DNA from: Rhizoctonia solani
Lineage: Eukaryota > Basidiomycota > Agaricomycetes > Cantharellales > Ceratobasidiaceae
Assembly: GCF_016906535.1 (NCBI RefSeq)
Contig: NC_057374.1
Location: 1,674,001 to 1,738,000 of the forward strand
Length of the DNA: 64,000 bases
Reading direction: 5' to 3'
In this document: piece by piece, positions 56,096 through 64,000 of the stretch
Numbering within the stretch: position 1 is the first letter of the stretch
How the letters are laid out: each line of letters opens with the position of its first letter
Made by a program: the position numbers and the translations under genes
The notes under the pieces: model-generated
Databases searched by the model: none
What the model was told of the DNA's origin: nothing
What the model saw: only the letters and a program-made list of their open reading frames with translations

Positions 56096-59000
56096 CTGCC
56101 CCCTCTTTAAGGGCCTTGGCAGCGCCGAGGGCCTTTTCCTTCATTTCCTTTTCGAATTTTTTCAGGATTTTTTCGGCGTTCTTGAGGTTTTCCCTTGGTT
56201 CCCAGGTATTTTCCTCTGATCCGTAGCCTTTCCATTTGACCCTGAAAAACCATTGCCCGTTCCTTTTTTCCATGTCCATGATCCCTTCTACCTCATATTC
56301 CTCCTCCCCGTCCACGGTGACTGGAGGCGGTTGGCTTTCGAATGTTTGTTTGTCATCCCTTTTCACCTTTGACAGTAGACCCACGTAGAACACGTTGTGG
56401 ATACGCATGGTTGGTGGAAGTTCTAGCCTGTAGGCACGATTGGAGATTTTCTCGGTGACCTTGAATGGCCCTAAGCGCTGTTCCGTTAGTTTGGGGCTTA
56501 GGGTCTTTAAGTTCACATTTTTGGCGTCAAGCCATACTTCTTCTCTGATTTCAAACTCCGTTGGCTTCCCGTCCTCTCCAGCTGTCATTTGTTGCTTAGA
56601 TTGCCGGAGGGCGGACTCTACTTCCTTCCATTGTGCTTCCATGGTCTGGGCCAGGTCGTCTGCTTCTGGGACGTCCGTTGGTACATTGGACGGTGTCAGG
56701 GTGGGTTCCCATCCATATAAGGCTTTGAAGGGAGTCTTGCCCGTGCTGCTGTGTACGGCGTTGTTATATGCAAACTCTGCCATAGGAAGCCATTTGGTCC
56801 AGTCCCTTTGATTAACCCCTGAGTACGCTCTAAGGAAGTGTTCAATGGAGGGGTTGACTCGTTCCGTTTGGCCGTCGCTCTGAGGGTGGTAAGCCGATGA
56901 GAAGTGCGGATCAATTCCTAGACGTTTGTAAAGAGCCCGTAGGAATTTATTATTGAATACCCTTCCTCTGTCCAATATTGTCTTTTCTGGCATTCCATGG
57001 CGTTTCCATACGTGTTCCAGGAATAACTCTGCTAGCTCGGGCGCTTTTAGTTTCTTGGAGCATTTGACAAAGATCCCGTATTTGGTGAAACTGTCTACTA
57101 TGACCAGGATGGAATCGTGGTTCCCGTCCTTTGGTAAGTCTACGATCATATCATAGGAGACGTGTTGCCATGGTCTAGATGGGATCTCAAGCGGCTGTGG
57201 AGGGATCGAAGCGTACTTTGGTTTCCTGATCCGTTGACAAATCTCACAGGAATCCACGTGCCAGTACGTGTCGGAGCGGATACCAGGCCAGTAGTAGTTT
57301 CTTGATACTAGCTCTAGAGTGCGTTGTCTGCCGGGATGTCCTGCCAATGGACTATCGTGGAAAATGCGCAGTAGGTCCGTTCTCAGAGTTCCAACGTCCG
57401 GAACTACGATTCGTCCCTGGTAGAAGAGTAAACCGGCTTCCATCTCGTAATCCTTGAAGGCGCGTTTGATGGAGGGGGGCGCCTTGGACTCATTTTGTAG
57501 GAATTGGAGGATTTCCTCCAAAGATTTGTCTTGGTCTAGGGCGGCTTCAATCTGGCGCTGGAGTTCCTTTTCGGGTGTTACTAAGGCGACATTGGCGAAT
57601 ACAGGGTCAGGGAGCATGGGCTGTGGTTCGGGTGGAATGTCTGCATGGTCGGATTGGCGTGATAGAGCGTCTGGTTTACCGGATTGTTTGCCGGGGCGGT
57701 ACACAATCTGGAAGTTATACCCGGCAAGTAGTAGGTGCCATCTGGCATGGCGGCGGTTGAACGTTCGGGATTCCTTCCAGTATTCCAGGTTACGGTGGTC
57801 TGTGAAGACGGTGATGGGGTGTGCGGTGCCCTCTAGGAATATCCGCCAGTACTCAAAGGAGCGAATAATTGCCAGAAGCTCTTTATCGTGCGTATTGTAA
57901 TTTTGCTCAGCCCCTTTGAATGATTCGGAGAGGAAGCCGAGAGGGTGGAGGCGTCCGTCTTCTTGGCGTTGGCTAAGTATAGAGCCCAGGGCAGCACCAG
58001 ATGCGTCTGTTTCGAGGAAGTAAGGCTTGGTGGGATCGGCATGGCATAATACAGGGGCGTTTGTAATGGCATCTTTCAGTCCTTGAAATGCTTCTTGCTC
58101 CTTGGCTTCCCATTTCCAGGGTGTGTCCTTTCTAACCAGGTTGTGTAGGGGTCGTGCCATATGGCTGAAATTGGCAACAAAGCGGCGTAGGAAGTTGGCA
58201 AAGCCTAGGAACGATTGTACTTCTTTGACTTTAGTGGGCGTGGGCCATTCTTGGACTGCCTGGATTTTGAGCTTATCCAGGCTGAATCCCTTGTCCGATA
58301 CAATTATTCCCAGATATTCCACTGATGTGACGTGGAATGTACACTTGGATGCCTTACAGAACAACTGGTTCTTCATTAAACGTTGTAGGACCTCATGGAC
58401 GTGCTGGGTGTGGGTTGCGTCATCCTTTGAGTAGATGAGGATGTCATCGAGGTAGATGATGACGCATACATCCAATAGATCCTTGAACAGTTCGTTCATG
58501 AAGTGTTGGAAGGCCGCGGGAGCATTAGTCAAGCCAAAGGTCATTACCAGGGATTCGTATAGACCATATTTGGTACGGAAAGCCGTTTTCCATTCGTCAC
58601 CTTCTTTGACACGGACGTTATTGTAACCCCATCTTAGGTCTAGCTTGGTGAAGACCTTGGCGCCGCGAAGCTGGGCCATGAGATCATCTGGACGGGGTAA
58701 CGGGTAGACGTTCTTTTTTGTCCGGTTGTTTAGGCGACAATAGTCTACTACGAGTCGACGGGAACCATCCTTTTTGGGTACGAACATAACCGGGGAGCTA
58801 ATGGAAGACTTGCTAGGACGGATCTTCCCAGCTTTCAACTCGTCCCTGAGCCAATCCTTAAGTGTGGCCGACTCGGCGTCTGTCATGCTGTAAAGAGGGG
58901 AGTTGAGGGGTCCTTCTTCCGTGAGCTCTATGCCAATATTGTAATGCCGGTGGGGAGGAAGCTTGTTGAATTCTTCTTCTCCAAATACCTTGGCATATTG

Positions 59001-59531
59001 GTGGTATTCGGGGGGTACTCCTTCAAGGGGGTTCTTGTCTGCTTCTTCCTCCTTGGCAATGGCTACTTGTTCCGGTGCGATGTGGGGAAAGGAAAGGGTG
59101 CGTGTATTCCAGTCGATTTCCGGATTGTGAGCATCTAACCATTTCAAACCTAAGATGGCTGCATGATTGCCGGTGTTACAGATGAGGAAGGTTTCCGTCA
59201 TCTTTTTGCCATCGTAGGTGAAAGTCAATACTGCCTTTTTCCAGATTTTGCCTGCCTGGGGGCTCGACCCATCGAGCATAGTAACGGTGCGTGGGGAAGG
59301 GAGGTCTATTAGAGGTAGTCGTAGCGCCTTGGCTGTGCGTGGGTGAAGAAAAGATGAGGTAGCGCCTGAGTCTATCAGGACTTCTAAGTTATCCGCTTGT
59401 TTCTCTGGTTTGATCGGAATTGTGAAGAGGGGTGTATTTCTATGGGACTGTGATATATTACAAATTTCCGAAACAAAGCCAGAGTCCTTTGGGTCCTTGC
59501 GCGCGGCAGCAGGTACCCTTACTCTTTTCCC
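56088..59531 (-). CDS. Young M pol (PR-RT-RNaseH-IN-chromodomain)
   Basis: Open from the slippery site 59531 to TAG 56088, about 1147 aa. Order: retropepsin (LIDSGATSSFLHP, near 59372), RT (RRLVVDYCRLNN, LTNAPAAFQHFMN, YLDDILIYS), RNase H (LETDASGAALGSIL, FTDHRNLEYW), and integrase zinc module (HDSPLAGHPG…CEICQ) with core SYDMIVDLP / LDRGRVFNN / DGQTERVNP. A chromodomain (YEVEGIMDME, WFFRVKWKGYGSEENTWEP) and a Lys/Ala tail follow. The first ATG is downstream of the protease, so expression needs frameshifting from gag. Every catalytic Asp and Glu I can place is present. The enzyme set should copy and integrate the element, with the chromodomain directing it to methylated H3K9 heterochromatin, as known for chromoviruses. 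Confidence 0.95.
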   Translation of the reverse strand, partial: GKRVRVPAAARKDPKDSGFVSEICNISQSHRNTPLFTIPIKPEKQADNLEVLIDSGATSSFLHPRTAKALRLPLIDLPSPRTVTMLDGSSPQAGKIWKKAVLTFTYDGKKMTETFLICNTGNHAAILGLKWLDAHNPEIDWNTRTLSFPHIAPEQVAIAKEEEADKNPLEGVPPEYHQYAKVFGEEEFNKLPPHRHYNIGIELTEEGPLNSPLYSMTDAESATLKDWLRDELKAGKIRPSKSSISSPVMFVPKKDGSRRLVVDYCRLNNRTKKNVYPLPRPDDLMAQLRGAKVFTKLDLRWGYNNVRVKEGDEWKTAFRTKYGLYESLVMTFGLTNAPAAFQHFMNELFKDLLDVCVIIYLDDILIYSKDDATHTQHVHEVLQRLMKNQLFCKASKCTFHVTSVEYLGIIVSDKGFSLDKLKIQAVQEWPTPTKVKEVQSFLGFANFLRRFVANFSHMARPLHNLVRKDTPWKWEAKEQEAFQGLKDAITNAPVLCHADPTKPYFLETDASGAALGSILSQRQEDGRLHPLGFLSESFKGAEQNYNTHDKELLAIIRSFEYWRIFLEGTAHPITVFTDHRNLEYWKESRTFNRRHARWHLLLAGYNFQIVYRPGKQSGKPDALSRQSDHADIPPEPQPMLPDPVFANVALVTPEKELQRQIEAALDQDKSLEEILQFLQNESKAPPSIKRAFKDYEMEAGLLFYQGRIVVPDVGTLRTDLLRIFHDSPLAGHPGRQRTLELVSRNYYWPGIRSDTYWHVDSCEICQRIRKPKYASIPPQPLEIPSRPWQHVSYDMIVDLPKDGNHDSILVIVDSFTKYGIFVKCSKKLKAPELAELFLEHVWKRHGMPEKTILDRGRVFNNKFLRALYKRLGIDPHFSSAYHPQSDGQTERVNPSIEHFLRAYSGVNQRDWTKWLPMAEFAYNNAVHSSTGKTPFKALYGWEPTLTPSNVPTDVPEADDLAQTMEAQWKEVESALRQSKQQMTAGEDGKPTEFEIREEVWLDAKNVNLKTLSPKLTEQRLGPFKVTEKISNRAYRLELPPTMRIHNVFYVGLLSKVKRDDKQTFESQPPPVTVDGEEEYEVEGIMDMEKRNGQWFFRVKWKGYGSEENTWEPRENLKNAEKILKKFEKEMKEKALGAAKALKEGAVS

Positions 59532-60874
59532 GATTGGTACTCAGAGTCTTTGCCAATCTTGGCGGTTTCCTTGGCCTTCCCCTTATCCTCCTTTGGGGTG
59601 GCCTTCCATCCGGTCCTACATTCGGCAAATTTATGCCCTGGCTTGCCGCATTTGACACAGAGACCTTCTGCGCGGCGGCGGTTGCGTTCTTCCTCCAAGA
59701 CGTAGTTGGGATTGGAGGAGAGGGGACCGGTTTTGGTGGCCTGTTGGCCGGTACTTGCCCCCTGGTCGGGGGTGGAAGAAGTTTTACCAGACTTATTACC
59801 CTGTTGCGGGTGGCTGGCTCGCTCCTTGCGGAGGGCATTGTCAATGATGAGGGCAGCGTCTTGCAGCTCCCTCAGGGTACGGGGTTGCCTTTCCCTCGTG
59901 GCAATTTGTCTGCGGACCTCCCAGTGAAGTCCTCGCGCAAATTGGCCGCGGAGTGCGGCGTCGTTCCAGTCAAGTTCCATTTGCAGCGTGCGGAACTTAG
60001 TAATGTATTTGGCACAGGTGCCGGTCTGGGTGAGGGAAGTGATCTTCCGCTCCGCTGCTCTGGTTGCGTCCGGGTCTCCGAATGCAGCCAGGAATTCAAC
60101 TTTGAACTCATCCACGGTCTGGATGAGTGCGCGGTGGGACCCTAGTTGGTCCAAATGGGGATGGGCCCAGGCCCCTGCGGCGTCCTCCATGTTCATGAGG
60201 AGGAAACTGAGGACCTCCAAGTCCGAGGGGAACTGCCTCTGATTGAGACAAACCCAGGCTAACATACGAGTCAGCCATTGCTTGGCCTCCGAGCCAATCT
60301 TGCCTTTGAAGGCATTGGGGTGATCCACCTTTACAGTGGAGGGGGCTGGAGGCTGCGCCGGGGTGATGACAGGCGCTGGTGGAGGTCCCTGGGGGGCTGG
60401 AGCCGGTCCAGAAGGGAAGGAAGAGGAGGGATAGGGGTTAAACAAGGTGAGGGGGTCGCGCCTAGGGGCCCCTGTGGAGAAGATAGGGGCTGGGGCCCCA
60501 AGGGATGATTGAGCCTTGCTAATAGGCTCGGCTTTGGGCGCGGCCCTGGGAGTTTCCTCGACCGCGGGGGGTTTTTGTTCTTCTGGGGTGTGGGGACCCC
60601 GGGGTTGCTGGAGTTGGGCAAGCCCATCCTTGACAGTATCAACCGCTTGTGAGATATTCTCGACATTGGTCCGAACCTCTCGGCTAACTTCGGCTTGCTC
60701 CGAGAGGGTCCGATCAATGCGATCGACTTGGGATTGGAGTCCCCAGAGGAGGCGGATGACCCGCTCGAGTGAGACTTTGCCGAGCTCAGGGGAGGCTGGC
60801 GGAAGGAAGGGTCCCAGCTCCCCCTGATCAATAGGGGAGCGGGCTCGAGAGGGTGGCCGGGAACGGGTTGCCAT
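59519..60874 (-). CDS. Young M gag, 451 aa
   Basis: ATG at 60874 (MATRSRPPSRARSPIDQGEL), stop TAA 59521-59519. The N-terminus has a coiled-coil-like segment (VDRIDRTLSEQAEVSREV) and a Pro/Ala-rich linker. The Retrotrans_gag capsid domain lies at about residues 195-330 (KQWLTRMLAWVCLNQRQF, EFLAAFGDPDATRAAERK, RGLHWEVRRQIA). A zinc knuckle CVKCGKPGHKFAEC and a Lys-rich end follow. It overlaps pol by the frameshift window. Structural protein that packages the element RNA into virus-like particles in the cytoplasm. Confidence 0.94.
   Translation of the reverse strand: MATRSRPPSRARSPIDQGELGPFLPPASPELGKVSLERVIRLLWGLQSQVDRIDRTLSEQAEVSREVRTNVENISQAVDTVKDGLAQLQQPRGPHTPEEQKPPAVEETPRAAPKAEPISKAQSSLGAPAPIFSTGAPRRDPLTLFNPYPSSSFPSGPAPAPQGPPPAPVITPAQPPAPSTVKVDHPNAFKGKIGSEAKQWLTRMLAWVCLNQRQFPSDLEVLSFLLMNMEDAAGAWAHPHLDQLGSHRALIQTVDEFKVEFLAAFGDPDATRAAERKITSLTQTGTCAKYITKFRTLQMELDWNDAALRGQFARGLHWEVRRQIATRERQPRTLRELQDAALIIDNALRKERASHPQQGNKSGKTSSTPDQGASTGQQATKTGPLSSNPNYVLEEERNRRRAEGLCVKCGKPGHKFAECRTGWKATPKEDKGKAKETAKIGKDSEYQSGKE
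59525..59531 (-). promoter_or_regulatory. -1 frameshift heptamer, young M
   Basis: Minus strand GGGAAAA, read TCG GGA AAA GAG TAA in gag. A -1 slip gives GGG AAA AGA GTA and the open pol frame. The pol frame has a stop only 10 nt upstream (59543-59541), so the shift must happen within this short window. Confidence 0.8.
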
Positions 60875-61343
60875 TGGGTGTGTGGGATACGACCGGCCAG
60901 CGTGGGTAGATGCCCGGGAAGAAGAACGGGGGGGAGTGCGGGAGGTAATGATGGAATGTGTGGGGGGCTAGTGGTGCCTATATCAGGACTTATGAGCGCT
61001 TTATCGTATGTATACGCTAAACCCTTGCTTCAACCGGCCTAGCGTTGGACAGTTCTTACCCTGATCAACTGCCGTGGACGGGCGTGATGCGGGGCAGTGC
61101 TTCTGCAAGCGGGTGGATTGGCTGTCTAGGGTCGCTAACAAAAGGTGCGGCGACCGATGGTATGCAGACGATCAGAACCCGTTAGCCTTATAGCAATTCG
61201 GTACTAGGTGGGGACGACGCTGGTTTGATTATTGACAGCGAAAGGCGATCCCGATCACCTGATTTCCCTTGTGCTAGTACTAAGGGCCTTCTCGTTGTTG
61301 GGCTAAGTGGGTGTGCTGGTAGGCACGGTTTGCAACCAACTTA

Positions 61344-61356
61344 AGGTCGATTACCT
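61344..61356 (-). promoter_or_regulatory. Young M self-priming primer-binding site
   Basis: On the minus strand AGGTAATCGACCT lies 2 nt after the 5' LTR. It is the exact reverse complement of the LTR segment 61617-61605 (minus strand AGGTCGATTACCT). A TATA box (minus strand TATATAAGGA, near 61650) lies about 30 nt upstream of that segment, so it should be the RNA 5' end. Confidence 0.75.
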
Positions 61357-61358
61357 AG

Positions 61359-61939
61359 TGTCCTAGACGTCTGTAAGGACGTCGAGGAGGTGGGCGCTTG
61401 CGGCCGGGTGTATCTAAGAAATATCGCGTAAGGCGATGAGCAAGCTACCTACGACGACGACCAGCTATACTACGGTGGCGAAGCCTTGTAAGGGCGATGA
61501 CGAACTACCTAAGTACAGTGAGAAGCCGCTTAAGGCGACGTGGAACTAAGTAACTAAGTGATTACTGGACCTAAGGTCCTCGTACAATGGTGTGATACGA
61601 CAAGAGGTAATCGACCTGGGTGTTACCATGGTCGGTTGTCCTCCTTATATATTCTACAGGTGAACTATTTTACAAATACATTATGTGCAATACCTAATCC
61701 AATAAGAACCCCGCTCCGCAGTCGGCCTTACTCATGCATACGTGTCACTGACGTGTCATAATGATGTCATCAGGTGGAGGTGGCTACGTTTGTTGAGTAA
61801 GCGCGGAAGGGGACGTGGCTCGGCGCTTAGCGTATGATATAAGCGCCGATGTCACGTGATTGAAAAAGTCGTCCGTTTGCCTTCGTTTAAAATCGAGAAA
61901 ATGGGAATAAATTCCCTGGTATCGAGTGTGTCTACGACA
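61359..61939 (-). repeat. Young M 5' LTR
   Basis: 581 bp, TG..CA ends, promoter with TATA near 61650; identical to the 3' LTR. Confidence 0.96.
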
Positions 61940-62245
61940 GTGCCGCTAATTACAGCCATGGGCGGGCGTAATGTAGGGTCTCGTCTCTGCAAGTGGGTGT
62001 ATCTGCTGTCTGAGGTTGCTGGTAACAGGTGCGGCAACCGTGGGTATGCGGACAATTAGAACCCATCTGCCTTATAGCAATTTGGTACTACCTGGGGCCG
62101 ACGCTAGTTTGATTATTGATAGCAAAAGGCAAGCCCAATCAGGTGATTTCCCTTGTGCTAGTACAGGGGGTCTTCTTGTTTGTTGAATCTGAGTAGGTGT
62201 GCTTGGTAGGCACGGTTTGCAACCAACTTAAGGTCAATTACCTAG
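61940..62245 (-). other. Outer M leader (rest)
   Basis: Non-coding leader of the outer M element between the young insertion and the 5' LTR. It is similar to 61050-61358 of the young copy. It holds the diverged primer site AGGTAATTGACCT (minus strand, 62243-62231), with a CG-to-TG change relative to the young copy. Confidence 0.85.
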
Positions 62246-62818
62246 TGTCCTAGACGTCTGTAAGGACGTCAAGGGTGCGGGCGCTTGTGGCCGTGTGGAT
62301 GTACAGTCAGTACTGCTTAAGGCGGTGAGATCTACCCTATGATGTCTAACTACTAAACAACAATGACCAAGGCCGTATGGGCAATGGCAAGCTACGTGTG
62401 TACAGTGGAGGCAACGCTTAAGGCGTTGTAGTGCTACTTAGTGATCTGGCTGTAAGGCCTTGTACAAGTGGGGATGCAACAAGAGGTAATTGACCTGGGT
62501 GTTACCATGGTTGGTTGGCCTCCTTATATATTCTACAGGGTGACTATTTACAAATACATTATATGAAATACCGTATCAAATAAGAACCCCAATCTGCAGT
62601 TGGTCTTACTCATGCCTACGTGTCACTGACGTGTCATAGTGATGTCATTGGGTGGAGGTGGCTACGTGTGCTGAGGTAAGCGCAGATGGGGAAGTGGCTT
62701 GGCGCTTAGCGTATGATATAAGCGCCGAAGTCACGTGATTGAAAATGTTGTTTGTTTGTCTTTGTTTAAATTCAAGAAAATGGGAATAAATTCCCTGGTA
62801 TTGATTGTGTCTATGACA
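62246..62818 (-). repeat. Outer M 5' LTR, complete copy
   Basis: 573 bp, TGTCCTAG to TCTATGACA (plus-strand reading). It starts at the native boundary with the primer site. Confidence 0.9.
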
Positions 62819-63022
62819 CATACGTGTCACTGACGTGTCATAGTGATGTCATCAGGTGGAGGTGGCTACGTATGCTGAGGTAAGCGCAAATGGGGACGTG
62901 GCTTGGCGCTTAGCGTATGATATAAGCGCCAAAGTCACGTGATCAAAAAAGGTGTCTGTTTGCCTTTGTTTAAATCCGAGAAAATAGGAATAAATTCCTT
63001 GGTATCAAGTGTGTCTACAACA
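62819..63022 (-). repeat. Extra partial LTR of outer M
   Basis: 204 bp equal to the distal part of the M LTR, from CATACGTGTCACTGACG to TCTACAACA. It directly abuts the complete LTR and is followed by GTAAG, the outer target duplication. It is therefore the true outer end, and the preceding LTR is a partial duplication beside it. Confidence 0.85.
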
Positions 63023-63058
63023 GTAAGCATTGAAGAAAATAGCTCAAATCAGACGTAC

Positions 63059-63681
63059 CAAACATGTCTCACCAGATGCGCATTGCACAAAAAGGCCATG
63101 CAGCAAGTCTGGCAAGCATACTTCTTCCTCCTCTTTGGCGCAGGCTTTGTCTTGTAACAAACAGGTGTGAGTGGTTGGGGAAGCAGATTTGAGGAGGGTA
63201 CAATAGTCAAAGGTAGTTGGGACATCATCGCCGCAGATGCAGGGGTCATCAAGTAGGGATAAACGGAATTGTGGACCAAAAGAAGGTACAATGGATCAAC
63301 GGTTGTGGGTTCCAAGTGAGGTGAGGAATGCAAGGGCAAATTATTGTTGCTGTACAAAGGCAAGCACTTCAACGAGAGTACGGGGTTGTACACCAACAAA
63401 GTGGGCATAAGCAAATACGAGCTTGAGGACAAGTAGGAGTAGCGCTGACTCAATTTTGGTGGGGAATTAGACTTGTGCAAGTGAGATGGAGAGTAGGACG
63501 GAGGCGAGTCTGAGTAGCCGGTGGGGTGCTTGGAGCCAGAGTGACTGAGGGGCGCAGTGGACAGCGGGGGAAGGTTGTGTTTGTTGTTAGAGTGTGAGAG
63601 CAATGCAGCATTGGGCAAGGCCTTGGTGTCAGACATGGCTGACACAATGTTGGCGCAAGCGGCGGAAGGAAGAATCAACAA
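63059..63681 (-). pseudogene. C2H2 zinc-finger gene, 5' exon (first half of a split gene)
   Basis: Minus-strand exon from ATG 63681 (or MSDTKALPN at 63636) to the donor GTACGT at 63058. About 207 aa rich in Ser, Pro, Leu and His, then a basic stretch (KTKPAPKRRKKYACQTCC) and the first part of a C2H2 finger: C-x2-C (CQTC), Phe and Leu at the expected places, first His in RHV. The second His comes from the exon at 5939-5856, which sits next to the other GTAAG. Intron bases 63058-63023 plus 5953-5940 would have made a ~50 bp intron before the insertion. Reading past the donor stops at 63049. Likely a transcription factor; regulated target unknown. Confidence 0.72.
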
Positions 63682-64000
63682 GTTGGTAAGCAGAGGGGGT
63701 CAGAAATCACGGATACAATGCTATTGATACAGACGCTTATCAGTAATTTAGGAGTGCAGAGACCCGGATAGATGGTCTGGTTTCCAGGGGGCAAGCTGGT
63801 CATGAGCCAGGCACAAAATAACATTTGGCTTAGGGGCATACATTTTTGGAAGATGATGCAGGCAGCATCCAGACAGGCGTTGGTGGCTGGTGGACACATT
63901 GTTATGTCAAGGGGACAATAGAATTCCCACGCGTAGAGGACAGAGTGCATAAGTTGTATGGTCATAGGATCACCATTACGTTGGGGGAATAGTTGGGTAT
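63682..64000. other. Right edge, no supported gene
   Basis: Upstream of the zinc-finger start codon on the minus strand; probably promoter, 5' UTR or an upstream exon. An open frame at 63675-63965 has no recognisable domain. Confidence 0.4.

Larger units (their letters stand above)
55515..61939 (-). mobile_element. Young, apparently intact Ty3/Gypsy chromovirus M
   Basis: 6425 bp. The LTRs 55515-56095 and 61359-61939 are both 581 bp and I found no difference between them. TSD GTGCC at 55510-55514 and 61940-61944. gag and pol are open, all catalytic motifs are intact, and the frameshift, primer and PPT signals are present. It is inserted in the leader of the outer M element, in the same orientation. 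Confidence 0.96.
5959..63022 (-). mobile_element. Outer Ty3/Gypsy chromovirus M (old copy, hosts the whole nest)
   Basis: Boundaries are a 3' LTR at 5959-6529 and a right-hand LTR ending at 63022. Both are flanked by GTAAG (5954-5958 and 63023-63027), a 5-bp target-site duplication. Own sequence survives as: LTR 5959-6529; pol 3' end 6540-7062; pol and gag 27409-23774 (now inverted); gag 5' part 54723-55380; leader 55381-55514 and 61940-62245; 5' LTR 62246-63022. All other sequence inside was inserted later. gag and pol carry stops and frameshifts, so it is dead. It resembles the young copy 55515-61939 throughout. Confidence 0.88.

Noticed and set aside
55714..61761. Two identical 67-aa open frames at 55714-55917 and 61558-61761
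   Set aside because: They lie inside the two identical LTRs of the young M element; no coding evidence.
63675..63965. 96-aa minus-strand open frame at the right edge
   Set aside because: No recognisable domain and it overlaps the presumed 5' region of the zinc-finger gene; could be an upstream exon but unsupported.
1..64000. CRISPR arrays, bacterial operons, tRNA or rRNA genes
   Set aside because: None seen. Gene structure with short GT..AG introns and chromodomain retrotransposons is fungal, and no cloverleaf or rRNA stretch was recognised.

Overview
The window looks like repeat-rich DNA of a filamentous basidiomycete, most like the Rhizoctonia (Cantharellales) lineage. The reasons are short ~50-65 bp GT..AG introns, several families of chromodomain Ty3/Gypsy elements, a Plavaka/KDZ-type DNA transposon, and a multi-exon membrane-protein family I associate with Rhizoctonia. 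The organism call is inference; no search was run.

Host sequence occupies the edges only. On the left are a spliced small cysteine-rich secreted protein gene (561-1154, minus) and a multi-exon membrane protein gene (1885 to about 4630, minus). A two-finger C2H2 zinc-finger gene is split between the two ends of the window: its 5' exon is at 63059-63681 and its 3' exons are at 5856-5939 and 5597-5792, all minus. The two halves are separated by about 57 kb of nested transposons lying inside the intron that divides the first finger.

The nest can be read from target-site duplications (TSDs). The outermost element is an old Gypsy element of family M (5959-63022, minus, TSD GTAAG). Into its gag went a Plavaka-like DNA transposon (now in two pieces, 51963-54722 and 11156-23773), and into its pol went Gypsy element P1 (7063-9429 plus 27410-32351, TSD CCATT). 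The Plavaka element in turn received Gypsy element T (16567-22817, TSD GTAAT) and Gypsy element P2 (10551-11155 plus 45829-51962, TSD CTGTA). A large Gypsy element G (32352-45828, ~13.5 kb) and a separate copy of its LTR (9430-10550) lie in P1 and P2. Solo LTRs sit in P1 pol (29097-29667, TSD AATGT) and in the G leader (43218-44513, TSD TAGTG). A second, young and apparently intact M element (55515-61939, TSD GTGCC, identical 581-bp LTRs) sits in the leader of the old one.

The present order is scrambled by one inversion. The G-type LTRs at 9430-10550 and 32352-45828 carry swapped flanks (TACGC and ACCAC). Undoing an inversion that starts at 10551 and ends at 32351 or 44706 restores both TSDs and rejoins P1, P2, the Plavaka element and the old M element base by base.

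The M, T and P families share a fused expression plan: gag, then a GGGAAAA -1 slippery heptamer just before the gag stop, then PR-RT-RNaseH-IN-chromodomain. They also share a Tf1/sushi-like self-priming signal in which the primer-binding site is complementary to the predicted 5' end of the transcript. G is different: it has a tRNA-type primer site, gag and pol in one frame, and an extra 455-aa ORF between pol and the 3' LTR. Older copies carry many TGA stops in TTGA context and Asp-to-Asn changes at catalytic sites, consistent with CpG (TCG to TTG) decay or a RIP-like process.
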